From Lysinibacillus parviboronicapiens (GTDB taxonomy: Bacteria; Bacillota; Bacilli; Bacillales_A; Planococcaceae), in contig NZ_PYWI01000017.1 of NCBI RefSeq assembly GCF_003049575.1, forward strand, positions 36,117 to 100,116: DNA of 64,000 nucleotides, read 5' to 3'. Position 1 is the first letter of the stretch; every line of letters starts with the position of its first letter. Made by a program: the position numbers and the translations under genes. The notes under the pieces were generated by a model, which did not search any database, was not told where the DNA came from, and was given only the letters and a program-made list of their open reading frames with translations. Shown in pieces: positions 35,497 to 44,840 of this stretch.

Positions 35497-35525
35497 AGCC
35501 GTCTCGCGTAACTGAGACGGCTTTA
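35497..35525 (+). terminator. Terminator between DUF378 and the uracil cluster
   Basis: AGCCGTCTC and GAGACGGCT form a perfect 9-bp stem followed by TTTA; it separates convergent genes. Confidence 0.7.
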
Positions 35526-35551
35526 ATGCTTGTTAGTGTATTGTTGTGTGC

Positions 35552-37072
35552 TTAGTCATGATTACTTGGAAAAGCAAATGAGGATGTGGAGGTACTATGT
35601 TCTTCAAACCATTTCTCTGAGATTGTTTTGGTTTTCGTGAAGAAGCGGACTTGGTCAGGACCAAACATATGGCCTTCGCCAAATTTTGAACGCTTCCAAC
35701 CACCAAAGTTATAATAACCGACTGGAATCGGAATCGGCACATTTACACCGACCATCCCGACCTCGATTTCGGTTGTGAATTTACGTGCTGCAGCACCGTT
35801 ATTCGTGAAAATCGTGACACCATTTCCTAATTCATGTTCGTTGATTAATTGAATGGCTTCTTCTAATGTTTCTACACGCACCACATTGCGAGCTGGACCA
35901 AAGACCTCTTGTTCGTAAATTTCCATACCTGGTTTCACGTTGTCTAATAAGGTAGGCCCTAAATAGAAACCTTTTGAATTTTCCGCGATCTCTGGATGTC
36001 GACCATCGCAAACTAATGTAGCCCCTTCGTCTAGGCTACGGTCGATAAAACCAATAATGGCGTCCTTAGATTGTTGTGTGATAACAGGTCCAAAATCAAC
36101 CTCGTCATCTGTGTAGGGTCCGACTTTTAATTTGGCGATTTTAGTGGTTAATATTTTCACAAGCTGGTTCGCTGTGTCTTCGCCAACCGGTATAACCGTT
36201 GAAATAGCCATACAACGTTGAGAAGCTGCTCCATAGGCTGCGCCTAAAAATGCGTTTGCTGCTTGTTCTAAATCAGCGTCAGGCATCACAATCATATTGT
36301 TTTTACCACCACCTAATGCCGTGACCCGTTTGCCGTACTTTGAACCAGTTGCATAGATATGGTCTGCCACTGGTGTTGAGCCGACAAACGAAATCGCTTC
36401 AATGGAAGGGTTTGTTAACAGCTCATTGACTGTGTCTTTATCGCCATTAATCACAGTCCAAATGCCATCTGGTAAACCAGCTTCTTGCCAAAGTTCTGAT
36501 AAAAATAGAGCGGAACAAGGAACGCGTTCAGATGGTTTTAAAATAACAGCATTTCCGACCGCAACCGCCATACTTGTAATAGCAAGTGGCACCATAACAG
36601 GGAAGTTGAATGGCGAAATCGCTGCTACAACACCAAGTGGTACTTTCGTAGAGTAAGCATTGATATGGCCGCCAACGTTTACCGAATATTCTCCTTTTAA
36701 TAGATGTGGGGCATTGATTGCCAAGTCAACAGATTCTAAGCCTCGTGTGATTTCGCCCTTAGCATCCTCCTTGGTTTTACCACTTTCTGTACATATCAGT
36801 TCAATCAATTCATCCATACGCTCGGTAAGTAGTTGACGGAATTTCAAGACAATTTCAGCTCGTTTGCCAACAGACAGTGCACGCCAAGCTGGAAATGCTT
36901 TTTTCGCCGTTTCGATGGCAAGCAGTACCTCTTGTTTTGTAGCAAGTGGTACACGGGCAATGACGGAGCCTGCACTTGGATTAAAGACATCTGAGAATTT
37001 GCCACTCTTTCCCGGAACGACCTTGCCATTAATAAAATGACCCAATTCTTTTACTTCTGTATTCGTTACCAT
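35552..37072 (-). CDS. CoA-acylating (methyl)malonate-semialdehyde dehydrogenase
   Basis: This enzyme oxidises malonate semialdehyde to acetyl-CoA and CO2 (or the methyl analogue to propionyl-CoA) with NAD and CoA. ATG 37072 has a perfect AGGAGG and gives 506 residues; the frame's ATG at 37105 does not. Visible are the ISPFNFPVMVP and FVGSTPVADHIY Rossmann segments and catalytic Cys in AASQRCMAIS. It lies 38 bases after a transaminase gene and uses that enzyme's product, so its role is the last step of beta-alanine and uracil catabolism. The protein would also be called mmsA or iolA; no inositol genes are nearby. Confidence 0.94.
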   Translation of the reverse strand: MVTNTEVKELGHFINGKVVPGKSGKFSDVFNPSAGSVIARVPLATKQEVLLAIETAKKAFPAWRALSVGKRAEIVLKFRQLLTERMDELIELICTESGKTKEDAKGEITRGLESVDLAINAPHLLKGEYSVNVGGHINAYSTKVPLGVVAAISPFNFPVMVPLAITSMAVAVGNAVILKPSERVPCSALFLSELWQEAGLPDGIWTVINGDKDTVNELLTNPSIEAISFVGSTPVADHIYATGSKYGKRVTALGGGKNNMIVMPDADLEQAANAFLGAAYGAASQRCMAISTVIPVGEDTANQLVKILTTKIAKLKVGPYTDDEVDFGPVITQQSKDAIIGFIDRSLDEGATLVCDGRHPEIAENSKGFYLGPTLLDNVKPGMEIYEQEVFGPARNVVRVETLEEAIQLINEHELGNGVTIFTNNGAAARKFTTEIEVGMVGVNVPIPIPVGYYNFGGWKRSKFGEGHMFGPDQVRFFTKTKTISEKWFEEHSTSTSSFAFPSNHD

Positions 37073-37110
37073 TAATTTATTCCTCCTTATTTCTACTATT
37101 TTCAAAAAGA

Positions 37111-38472
37111 TTAGGACTGTTGTTGAAGGGCTTTTAAGGCATTTGTGAATTTTTCTACAATGAAATCTTTCTCATCCAAGGTGATGATCAGCGGTGGCGA
37201 CAGTGTCAAAATATTATTAAAACCGGCTACGGTAACGCCATTTTTTCCGATAAGTAAACCTTGGTCTTTACATAAGCCAATCACTTTATTAACCTCAGTT
37301 ACGTCGAGTGGGGCCTTAGTGTTTTTGTCGCTTACAAGCTCTACGCCAATAAGTAGACCTTTTCCACGAATATCACCAACATTTGGGTGATTTTTTAAGT
37401 GCTCTTGCAATTCAGAGAGTAGCACAGTACCGAGCTCCTCAGAGCGAGCAAATAAATTTTCCCGCTCCATAATTTCGATATTTTTTAAGGCAACCGCACA
37501 GGCTGCTGGCGAACCACCAAATGTGTTGACGTGGCGGAAGAAATCATATTCTTCGCTACCCGCAAATGCCTCGTAAATTTCTCGGCGCACAGCTGTTGCA
37601 GAGAGTGGCATATAGGCACTCGTTAAACCTTTTGCCATTGTGACAATATCGGGCTGTATGCCATAGTTTTGGAAACCAAATGCTTTGCCTGTACGACCAA
37701 AGCCACAAATTACTTCATCAACGATTAGAAGAGCCCCATGTTTTTCACATACAGCTTTAACTCCCTGTAAGTAATTTTCATGTGGCATAATCACACCGCC
37801 ACCAGTAATAATTGGTTCCATAATAACCGCTGCAATGGTATCGGACATTTCCCAGGTCATTACATGATCGATGGCCTGTACAGATGGCAGAGCCACAGGA
37901 TCTTCAATATGATCTTCATTGGCACGATAGGTATCCGGCGGTGTGACATGGATGAACCCAGGTGCCAATGGTTCGTATTTGTATTTGCGCTGTGCTTGTC
38001 CCGTTGCGGCTAATGCGCCCATTGAGCTACCATGATAGGCACGATAGCGAGATATAAACTTTGTGCGATTTACATTGCCTTGTTGTTGGTGATATTGACG
38101 GGCAATCTTAAATGCAGCCTCATTTGCTTCGGAGCCACTATTGGAAAAAAATACGACATAATCATCCCCTAAAAGCTCGCTAATTTTTTCGCTTAATTGG
38201 ACGGCAGGGATGTGACCGACAGATAATGGTGTATAGGTATTCTCAAGTAATTGCTCGTAAGCAACCTTGGCGATTTCCTCTCGTCCATAGCCAACATTGA
38301 CACACCATAATCCAGACATCGCGTCTAGGTATCGCTTGCCTGTTGTGTCCGTAATCCAAGCACCCTTTGATTTTTGGACAATCATAGTTGCATTGGGATT
38401 GTAGGGTTTCATCGAGTGCCAAACATACTGTTCATCTTTTACTTGCCAATTTTGACTTGTTAAATTCGTCAT
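37111..38472 (-). CDS. Class III aminotransferase, probable beta-alanine transaminase
   Basis: A 453-residue PLP enzyme with the class III motifs: YLDAMSGLWCVNVGYG, SNSGSEANEAAFKIARQYH, the cofactor-binding DEVICGFGRTG and catalytic lysine in TMAKGLTSAY. The omega-amino-acid:pyruvate group has this length and N-terminal style (WHSMKPYNP). In context it should convert beta-alanine to malonate semialdehyde, feeding the dehydrogenase directly downstream. AGGAGAGATG precedes the ATG. The operon's control region carries the palindrome at 38688. The preferred amino acceptor is not deducible. Confidence 0.9.
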   Translation of the reverse strand: MTNLTSQNWQVKDEQYVWHSMKPYNPNATMIVQKSKGAWITDTTGKRYLDAMSGLWCVNVGYGREEIAKVAYEQLLENTYTPLSVGHIPAVQLSEKISELLGDDYVVFFSNSGSEANEAAFKIARQYHQQQGNVNRTKFISRYRAYHGSSMGALAATGQAQRKYKYEPLAPGFIHVTPPDTYRANEDHIEDPVALPSVQAIDHVMTWEMSDTIAAVIMEPIITGGGVIMPHENYLQGVKAVCEKHGALLIVDEVICGFGRTGKAFGFQNYGIQPDIVTMAKGLTSAYMPLSATAVRREIYEAFAGSEEYDFFRHVNTFGGSPAACAVALKNIEIMERENLFARSEELGTVLLSELQEHLKNHPNVGDIRGKGLLIGVELVSDKNTKAPLDVTEVNKVIGLCKDQGLLIGKNGVTVAGFNNILTLSPPLIITLDEKDFIVEKFTNALKALQQQS

Positions 38473-38687
38473 TGTCGATCATCTCTCCTTTTAACTGAAG
38501 CAACTTAGGCAAGCAATCTATTACGACTGTTGAGTACTAGATTGTCCTGAGTAGGCTGCTTTACTTTTGGTATAGATAGAGGTATCTCAAATATTACTTC
38601 TAAAGACAACTCCATTGGTACTTTATATGAATACAGGAGGAGCTTTAGAAGAGATATCTATTGACCGAAGATTCTGATATATTAAAT

Positions 38688-38701
38688 TGTGCAAATGCAC
38701 A
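38688..38701. promoter_or_regulatory. Palindrome upstream of the transaminase operon, candidate PucR operator
   Basis: TGTGCA-AA-TGCACA is a perfect 14-bp dyad. The same dyad with one changed centre base occurs at 39928-39941 on the other side of pucR. On the minus strand an AT-rich -10-like region (TTTAATATAT) follows, in the direction of the transaminase gene. Confidence 0.65.
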
Positions 38702-38717
38702 TATCGACAAGTTTCAG

Positions 38718-39887
38718 TTATTTATGCGCTAAAACATCTTCTATTAAAAAGGCAATATAGAGATTTGTTTTTGTAAATGGATTACTTAAATCCATATCTA
38801 ACAGCGTTTCAATTTTTTTAATTTTATAAAGAACTGTGTTGCGATGAATAAATTGTCGTTCACTAATTTTACTCGTGCTGCCATTTTCCTCAAGGAAAAT
38901 GCGTAGAAACGGTACATAATCTGTATTGTGTAGATCATCGTATTGGTAAAGTTGCCCGAGTATATCTTGGCTAAATGATTTGATTAACGTCTGATTTTGT
39001 ACAGCCATAATAATTTTATAGGCGCCAATTTCTTTATATTTGTATAAGAAGCGATTGTTGTGCAGCTGTGCTAATTGGATAACCGTTAAAGATTCTTCAT
39101 AGCTTTTACGAACATTTTCAAGTTCTTTATAATAATTTCCTTTGCCAATGATGATATCTAAATCACCATTTTTCTGTGAAATTTTGTCGTATATTTCTTC
39201 AACAATTTTTGAGAAGGGGATAATTGGTGTATTGATTTGTGCTCGATCGATTAAAAAAATGAGGTGATTTTTATACTTCAGTTTCAAGAAGCGCTTATAT
39301 CTATGTTGAAATGCGAACTGTATCATGACCTCATATCGGTCAATGCTAGATTGTCCGCCAACGGTTGTACAAGTAATGATGGCTAGCTCTCGACCTTGTA
39401 GAAATCCGAGTTGGAGTAGATTTTCTTTCATAGCATTTGAGTGCTGTTTGTAGTGAAAAAGTAAGTTATAAAGAATTTTTTCTTCAACAGAATGCTCTTG
39501 CTGATGCGTGGCGATAAATTGAAAGGTTGTTTTTAATAGATCGGCTACACGACAATTCCATGGCATTTGAAAAAGTGGGAAATCATGCTCGTTAGCAAAA
39601 GTAATAACCGATACAGGAATGTCCGGAATATAAGGACCTGTGTTCACAATAAAGCCCGCTACTTTTTTAGCGAAGGCGAGTTTAACAAGTTGTTCCAAGG
39701 CGTCGTCCTGTTGTGATAGGTTGATACCTGTCGTTACGACTAATTCATTTGGTCGGCAAAACATGATTAAATCAATGCTCTCTACTACGTTAATACCTGT
39801 AACTCTACGATACAAACCACTATGACCAGCTACTAATGTTAGCATAGGGAATTGAACTCCCTCCACAATTTTGCGAATCGTCCCCAT
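38718..39887 (-). CDS. PucR-family transcriptional regulator of the uracil catabolic cluster
   Basis: The 389-residue protein begins at ATG 39887, set by AAGGGGGGG; the frame's earlier start lacks a site. Residues 1-120 are the PucR N-terminal domain (IRKIVEGVQFPMLTLVAG, VVESIDLIMFCRPNELVVTTG). The C-terminal 60 residues are the PucR HTH (FLEENGSTSKISERQFIHRN then TVLYKIKKIETLLDMDL). PucR proteins control purine or pyrimidine catabolism and bind a pathway metabolite. It lies between the transaminase operon and the divergent amidohydrolase gene, with matching palindromes in both control regions. Confidence 0.92.
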   Translation of the reverse strand: MGTIRKIVEGVQFPMLTLVAGHSGLYRRVTGINVVESIDLIMFCRPNELVVTTGINLSQQDDALEQLVKLAFAKKVAGFIVNTGPYIPDIPVSVITFANEHDFPLFQMPWNCRVADLLKTTFQFIATHQQEHSVEEKILYNLLFHYKQHSNAMKENLLQLGFLQGRELAIITCTTVGGQSSIDRYEVMIQFAFQHRYKRFLKLKYKNHLIFLIDRAQINTPIIPFSKIVEEIYDKISQKNGDLDIIIGKGNYYKELENVRKSYEESLTVIQLAQLHNNRFLYKYKEIGAYKIIMAVQNQTLIKSFSQDILGQLYQYDDLHNTDYVPFLRIFLEENGSTSKISERQFIHRNTVLYKIKKIETLLDMDLSNPFTKTNLYIAFLIEDVLAHK

Positions 39888-39926
39888 ATAACCCCCCCTT
39901 AATATGAACATAACTTACCATATATA

Positions 39927-39942
39927 ATGTGCAGATGCACAT
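39927..39942. promoter_or_regulatory. Palindrome between pucR and the amidohydrolase gene, candidate PucR operator
   Basis: ATGTGCA-GA-TGCACAT is a perfect 7-bp-arm dyad in the 153-bp divergent region. On the pucR side it is followed by TTATATATGG, a -10-like sequence. It could control both divergent units. Confidence 0.65.
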
Positions 39943-40040
39943 ATTTTTTTAGGTTTATAGCTATAGCTCACCGTTTTTTTCTATCTTAGAATTTACATAA
40001 ATGAACCTTCAATTACTAATGTGAAAGAGAGGACTTGCAT

Positions 40041-41285
40041 ATGTATAAATGTAATAGTAGACGATTGCAAGAGTCAATTGAACAATTTAGTCAATTTGGA
40101 GCAACGCCAAATGGGGGCGTTACGCGTTTGTCTCTTTCAAACGAGGACCTATTAGCGAGAGACTATTTTTGTAAGTGTTGTGAGGAATTGGGTATGAAAA
40201 TTACGATAGATGATATGGCAAATATCTATGCCATTCTACCAGGGAAAAAGGATGTTCCGCCAATTGTTATGGGATCCCATTTAGATTCGGTTGAAAAAGG
40301 CGGAAAATTTGATGGTGTTTTAGGTGTTTTAACAGCATTAGAAGCAATTAGAACGTTGAAGGAAAATGATATAGAACTAGATGTGCCATTAATGATTGTT
40401 AATTTTACGAATGAAGAAGGCGCAAGATTTGACCCAGCGATGATGAGTTCAGGTGTGATTGCTAGCAAATTTGACAAGGACACAATGCTACAGTCTGTCG
40501 ATAAAAACGGCATGACGTTTAAACAGGCACTGCAAGAAAGTGGTTATGAGGGGGAAAAAGAAAACCGTTTGCATGAAGCACTTGCTTATATAGAACTGCA
40601 TATTGAGCAAGGGCCCGTATTAGCTGCACAGCAACTGGAGATTGGTGTGGTGGAAGGCGTTTTAGGCATGGTTTGTTATGAAATAACAATTACTGGAGAA
40701 TCAAATCATGCTGGGACAACACCGATGTCGATGCGTAAAGATCCCATGATTGTAGCATCCACAATCATTACCTATTTACATGAACAGCTTGGTAAAATCG
40801 ATGAAACACTGGTGTACACGTTTGGGCGAATGCATGTATCACCTAATATTCATACCGTTATACCGAATAAAGTAACGTTTACGATAGATTCACGTCATCA
40901 GAGTCCAGAGGTGATGCAGAAAGTAGAACAAGTACTAAAGGGTCTCCCGAACGAACAACAAGGTTGCCATGTTCAGCCAGCTAAACGATGGGGGAGAGAT
41001 ACTGTGTTTTTTGATGCATTGATTTGCGCTGAAGTGGAAAAATCATGTCAGGGCTTCGGCTATAGTTCTCAGCGAATGTTTAGTGGGGCTGGCCATGATG
41101 CCCAGTATATGGCTAGTATCATTCCTTCAGCAATGATTTTCGTACCGAGTATTAATGGGAAAAGCCATTGTGAAGAAGAAGAGACGCCATTTGAGGACTG
41201 TGCGAAGGGTGCTGATGTCTTATTGGAGACAGTTTTGACACTGCAAACAAAGTTCAGCATGGGTGTGACTTACACATTACATTAA
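40041..41285 (+). CDS. N-carbamoyl-beta-alanine amidase (M20 Zn-dependent hydrolase)
   Basis: The 414-residue protein (ATG 40041; GAGAGGA upstream) belongs to the M20 hydantoinase/carbamoylase family. It shows the metal ligands in GSHLDSVEKGGKFDGVLG, FTNEEGARF and ELHIEQGPVL, and FSGAGHDAQYMA near the C-terminus. In this cluster it should hydrolyse N-carbamoyl-beta-alanine from dihydropyrimidinase to beta-alanine, CO2 and ammonia. Family members also act on allantoate or N-carbamoyl amino acids; the context favours ureidopropionase activity. Confidence 0.9.
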   Translation: MYKCNSRRLQESIEQFSQFGATPNGGVTRLSLSNEDLLARDYFCKCCEELGMKITIDDMANIYAILPGKKDVPPIVMGSHLDSVEKGGKFDGVLGVLTALEAIRTLKENDIELDVPLMIVNFTNEEGARFDPAMMSSGVIASKFDKDTMLQSVDKNGMTFKQALQESGYEGEKENRLHEALAYIELHIEQGPVLAAQQLEIGVVEGVLGMVCYEITITGESNHAGTTPMSMRKDPMIVASTIITYLHEQLGKIDETLVYTFGRMHVSPNIHTVIPNKVTFTIDSRHQSPEVMQKVEQVLKGLPNEQQGCHVQPAKRWGRDTVFFDALICAEVEKSCQGFGYSSQRMFSGAGHDAQYMASIIPSAMIFVPSINGKSHCEEEETPFEDCAKGADVLLETVLTLQTKFSMGVTYTLH

Positions 41286-41500
41286 TATGCCGTTAGTTAT
41301 GGAAAGCCCATTCATGATAGCGCCAACACCAACGGGCCATGAGCGTTGATAGATGCTCTATCAGTGCTTTCCGATTATCGGTGGAAGTAGCCGTGCAATC
41401 AACGCAATTCACACTTCTAGCAGTAAAGGTTTCATGACAATGCGTCGCTTTTTCACGTTGGCATTTAAAGAAACACGAACATTCTTGATAGGCGTGTAAG
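41286..41500. other. Gap after the amidohydrolase gene
   Basis: No gene. It holds short inverted segments such as GGGCCATGAGCG and no clear terminator; the element at 41501-41613 follows, then 115 bases leading to the dihydropyrimidinase start. Confidence 0.4.
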
Positions 41501-41613
41501 ATGGCGACTCGAGCGGGAAAGCAAGCAAACCGAGACGCTGGACCGAACGTAATTTAAGAAAGTAGCTCGGTGCTTGCCCACAGAAAGCGTCCAGCTGTAG
41601 CGCATTATAACTG
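41501..41613 (+). repeat. Intergenic palindromic element of the GGCGACTC...GAAAGCGT type
   Basis: It begins ATGGCGACTCGAGCGGG and ends CAGAAAGCGTCCAGCTGTAG. GCAAGCA with CCGAG on the left pairs with CTCGG and TGCTTGC on the right. The outer modules match those of the element at 8393-8470. No open frame of note. Confidence 0.65.
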
Positions 41614-41728
41614 TGTGAGAGGAATAATTACTTGATTTTCTTTAATAATATTCGCGTTTATTGACATGAAGGGACTTATAAAATGGATTCATTTAGCTAT
41701 TAATTTGAGATGAAGGGTGTGGGGGAGT

Positions 41729-43132
41729 ATGAAAAAAATTATTAAAGGTGGACTAATTGCAACTGCTTCAGATGTGTATGAGGCAGATATTTTCATTGAG
41801 AACGGGAAAATTGTGCAAATTGGTAAAGATTTAACGGTTTTAGATGCAGAGATAGTGGATGCTACTGGCAAGTATGTAATGCCTGGAGGTATTGATCCCC
41901 ATACACATTTAGATATGCCATTTAACAATACAGTGACGGATGATGATTGGAAGTCTGGTACGATTGCCGCTGCATTCGGCGGCACCACAACTATTTTGGA
42001 TTTTTGTTTAACTGCCGGTGAAGAAAAGCTTTCGACAGCTGTAGAAAAGTGGCATGCAAAAGCAAAGGGCAAATCGGCAATCGACTATGGTTTCCATTTA
42101 ATGATTGGGGATTTAACACCTGAGACAGAAGCAGAATTACCGGTATTACTAGAACAGCAAGGCATTACGTCTGTGAAGGTGTTCATGGCCTATGCAAAAG
42201 AATTCCAAGCGACTGATCGTACGCTATTTAAAGCATTTAAAATCGCTAAAGATGTAGGTGCTGTCGTGATGGTGCACTGTGAAAATGGCTCTGTCATCGA
42301 TGAACTTGTCGAAGAAGCGAAACGAGCAGGTCATACAGAGCCAATCTATCATGCACTTACCCGCCCAGTGGAATTGGAAGGCGAAGCGACGAAACGGGCA
42401 ATTGAACTGGCTCATATCGCAGGTGCCAAGCTGTACGTAGTGCATGTTACTTGTAAAGAGGCAGTAGATGAAATTATTGCAGCACGTGAAAAAGGATATG
42501 ACGTGTATGGCGAAACATGTCCGCCTTATTTAACACTAGATCAATCTGCGTTAGCACAGCCAGGTTTTGAAGGGGCAAAATATGTTTGGTCACCACCACT
42601 TCGTCCGAAATACCACCAAGAGCATTTATGGAACGCGCTAAAAGCAAAACAATTACAAACAATTGGTTCGGATCAGTGTTCATTTAGTTTCAATGGCAAG
42701 AAACAATTGGGCTTAAATGATTTCTCTAAAATTCCAAATGGCGGTCCGTTTATCGAAGATCGATTCAGCATTTTATATTCAGAAGGCGTGACGACTGGAA
42801 AAATTTCAATCAATGAATTTGTCGATATGGTTTCTACAAGTGCTGCAAAAATTTTCGGCTTATACCCACAAAAAGGCACGATTGCCATCGATTCTGACGC
42901 CGATATTGTTATTTTTGATCCACAGGTAAAACGTGAAATTTCAGCTAAGACACATCATATGAATGTGGACTATAACCCGTATGAAGGCTGGGAAGTTACT
43001 GGAGAACCTATCAGTGTACTTGTACGCGGGGAGTATGTCATTAAGGATAAAGAATTCGTAGGGGGATTAGGTAGTGGCCAATATTTAAAACGGGGTTTAA
43101 AACCGGCTACTGCAGAAACGATAAAAATTTAA
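41729..43132 (+). CDS. hydA: Dihydropyrimidinase (hydantoinase family)
   Basis: The enzyme opens dihydrouracil to N-carbamoyl-beta-alanine. ATG 41729 with GGGGGAG gives 467 residues. The binuclear zinc site is visible: HTH in GIDPHTHLDMPF, the carboxylated lysine in TSVKVFMAYAK, histidines in VMVHCENG and YVVHVTC, and aspartate in GSDQCSF. It sits between the amidase and the dehydrogenase genes, in pathway order. A D-hydantoinase side activity is common in this family; the native role is set by the context. Confidence 0.95.
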   Translation: MKKIIKGGLIATASDVYEADIFIENGKIVQIGKDLTVLDAEIVDATGKYVMPGGIDPHTHLDMPFNNTVTDDDWKSGTIAAAFGGTTTILDFCLTAGEEKLSTAVEKWHAKAKGKSAIDYGFHLMIGDLTPETEAELPVLLEQQGITSVKVFMAYAKEFQATDRTLFKAFKIAKDVGAVVMVHCENGSVIDELVEEAKRAGHTEPIYHALTRPVELEGEATKRAIELAHIAGAKLYVVHVTCKEAVDEIIAAREKGYDVYGETCPPYLTLDQSALAQPGFEGAKYVWSPPLRPKYHQEHLWNALKAKQLQTIGSDQCSFSFNGKKQLGLNDFSKIPNGGPFIEDRFSILYSEGVTTGKISINEFVDMVSTSAAKIFGLYPQKGTIAIDSDADIVIFDPQVKREISAKTHHMNVDYNPYEGWEVTGEPISVLVRGEYVIKDKEFVGGLGSGQYLKRGLKPATAETIKI

Positions 43133-43282
43133 CTTCTTTCAGCAAATATTAATTGTACCAAAAGCGTGACGCAATTATACCAAGGCATCATTCATCTTTT
43201 ATTCGTGGATGTCCGATTGTTTCTGTCTGGAGAGCACAAACAATCGTGTTAGGAAAAGTGAACACATGAGGGGGATGTGGAA

Positions 43283-44635
43283 ATGGTTTCAATGACTTCA
43301 CAGCTTGACCGAAATTTTGTTGAATTGACAAGCAGGATGACAAAAAATGAAGCGATAGAAGAGGCAAACCGCTGCTTATATTGCTACGATGCACCATGTA
43401 TTACAGCTTGCCCGACTAGCATTCAAATCCCAAATTTCATTAAGAAAATTGCTTCAGGCAATATGAAAGGTTCGGCCACAACGATTCTTGAGGCAAATCC
43501 GATTGGTGCAAGCTGTGCGCGAGTATGTCCGACAGAAGAGTTATGTGAAGGGGCATGTGTGTTAAATTCCTCGACAAAACCAATAAAAATCGGCCACTTA
43601 CAGCGCTATGCAACCGACTGGGCGATGGAGTCGAATGTTGAGCTATTTACAAAAGGACAAAGCAATGGACAAAAGGTAGCCATTATTGGCGCGGGACCTG
43701 CTGGGTTATCTGCTGCGCGCGAGCTTAGCCGATTTGGTTATGATGTCACAGTTTATGAAGCCGAGTCGAAAGCGGGTGGTTTAGGGAATTATGGCATCGT
43801 GTCGTTCCGCCTGCCAAACGAGGTTGTAGATTGGGAAGTCGAGCAAATTGTCAAGCTTGGCGTGGACATTAAAACGAATACAACAGTAGGTGTAGATATC
43901 TCGGCGGATGAAATTTTACAACAATATGACAGTGTCATTTTGGCGATTGGTATGGGCGCTGTGCCGAAAGTTGGTATTGAAGGTGAAGATTTAGTGGGTG
44001 TCCATGATGCCATTGAGTTTGTAAGGCAAACAAAAATCGGCCCGCTTTCAACCGATTTTGTAGGCAAACGAGTAGCGGTCATTGGCGCGGGAAATACGGC
44101 AATTGATGGTGCGACATGTGCTGTTCGTTTAGGTGCAGATAATGTGAAAATTCTTTACAGAAGAACACGAAATGAAATGACAGCTTACCACTTCGAATTT
44201 GAATTTGCCAAACAGGATGGTGTGGAGTTTAAGTGGCTGACTGCGCCCAAAAAAATTATTGGTAATGATGCTGGTGAAGTAGTAGCGATTGAATGCATCA
44301 AGATGAAATTAGGTGAGGCAGGTGCTGATGGTCGTCAAAGACCAGAAGAAATTGAAGGTTCCAATTTTATAATTGAAGTGGATGCGGTCATTAAAGCTAT
44401 TGGTCAGACCCGCTTTGTATCATTGATTGAAGCCTTTAAGTTAAAGCATACCAATGGTGTAGTCGATATTGATGAAACGACAATGCAAACGTCCCATAGC
44501 AAAGTGTTTGCATGTGGAGATGTCGTCTTCGGAAATGGACAAGGCGAGGCGATGGTTGTTACAGCTGTTCAGCAAGGAAAAGATGCAGCCTACAGGATAC
44601 ATGAGCGTTTGCGAAAGCCTAGCGAGATTGCATAA
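43283..44635 (+). CDS. preT: NAD-dependent dihydropyrimidine dehydrogenase, PreT subunit
   Basis: PreT passes electrons between NAD(H) and the PreA subunit through FAD and iron-sulfur clusters, reducing uracil or thymine. From ATG 43283 (GGGGG at 8 bases) the product has 450 residues. Two N-terminal Cys groups bind clusters (CLYCYDAPCITACP and CARVCPTEELCEGAC), then come the FAD motif VAIIGAGPAGLSAARELS and the NAD motif VAVIGAGNTAIDGAT. The arrangement matches the GltD-like half of mammalian dihydropyrimidine dehydrogenase. preA follows after 205 bases. Confidence 0.94.
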   Translation: MVSMTSQLDRNFVELTSRMTKNEAIEEANRCLYCYDAPCITACPTSIQIPNFIKKIASGNMKGSATTILEANPIGASCARVCPTEELCEGACVLNSSTKPIKIGHLQRYATDWAMESNVELFTKGQSNGQKVAIIGAGPAGLSAARELSRFGYDVTVYEAESKAGGLGNYGIVSFRLPNEVVDWEVEQIVKLGVDIKTNTTVGVDISADEILQQYDSVILAIGMGAVPKVGIEGEDLVGVHDAIEFVRQTKIGPLSTDFVGKRVAVIGAGNTAIDGATCAVRLGADNVKILYRRTRNEMTAYHFEFEFAKQDGVEFKWLTAPKKIIGNDAGEVVAIECIKMKLGEAGADGRQRPEEIEGSNFIIEVDAVIKAIGQTRFVSLIEAFKLKHTNGVVDIDETTMQTSHSKVFACGDVVFGNGQGEAMVVTAVQQGKDAAYRIHERLRKPSEIA

Positions 44636-44840
44636 CTGCATGTAGCAGAAGGTTTACACTTCTATACGTGATAAGAGAATGATCGTTTCGAGTTTTGCAC
44701 AGCGGATGTAGAATGTTCGCTGAATGTAGTGATAGTGTCCGGCGGATACCATTGATTTTGGTCAAGAGTGTAGCGTGTTCACTCGATCCAAAGTCTGGAT
44801 GCCAAATTCGCTGGGGCGATTTTGATAGGGGGGAAGCGAC
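44636..44840. other. Gap between preT and preA
   Basis: The 205 bases contain several short GC-rich inverted segments, including GTGTCCGGCGGAT, also seen as CTCCGGCGGAT at about 46291-46301. It looks like part of a dispersed repeat. GGGGGGAAG before 44841 is the preA ribosome site. Confidence 0.4.

Noticed and set aside
35552..37072. Inositol catabolism (iolA)
   Set aside because: The enzyme family fits, but no other iol genes are present and the neighbouring transaminase explains the substrate better.
41729..43132. Hydantoin-utilisation cluster
   Set aside because: The dihydropyrimidinase could act on hydantoins, but PreT/PreA and the beta-alanine genes point to uracil; no hydantoin racemase was seen.
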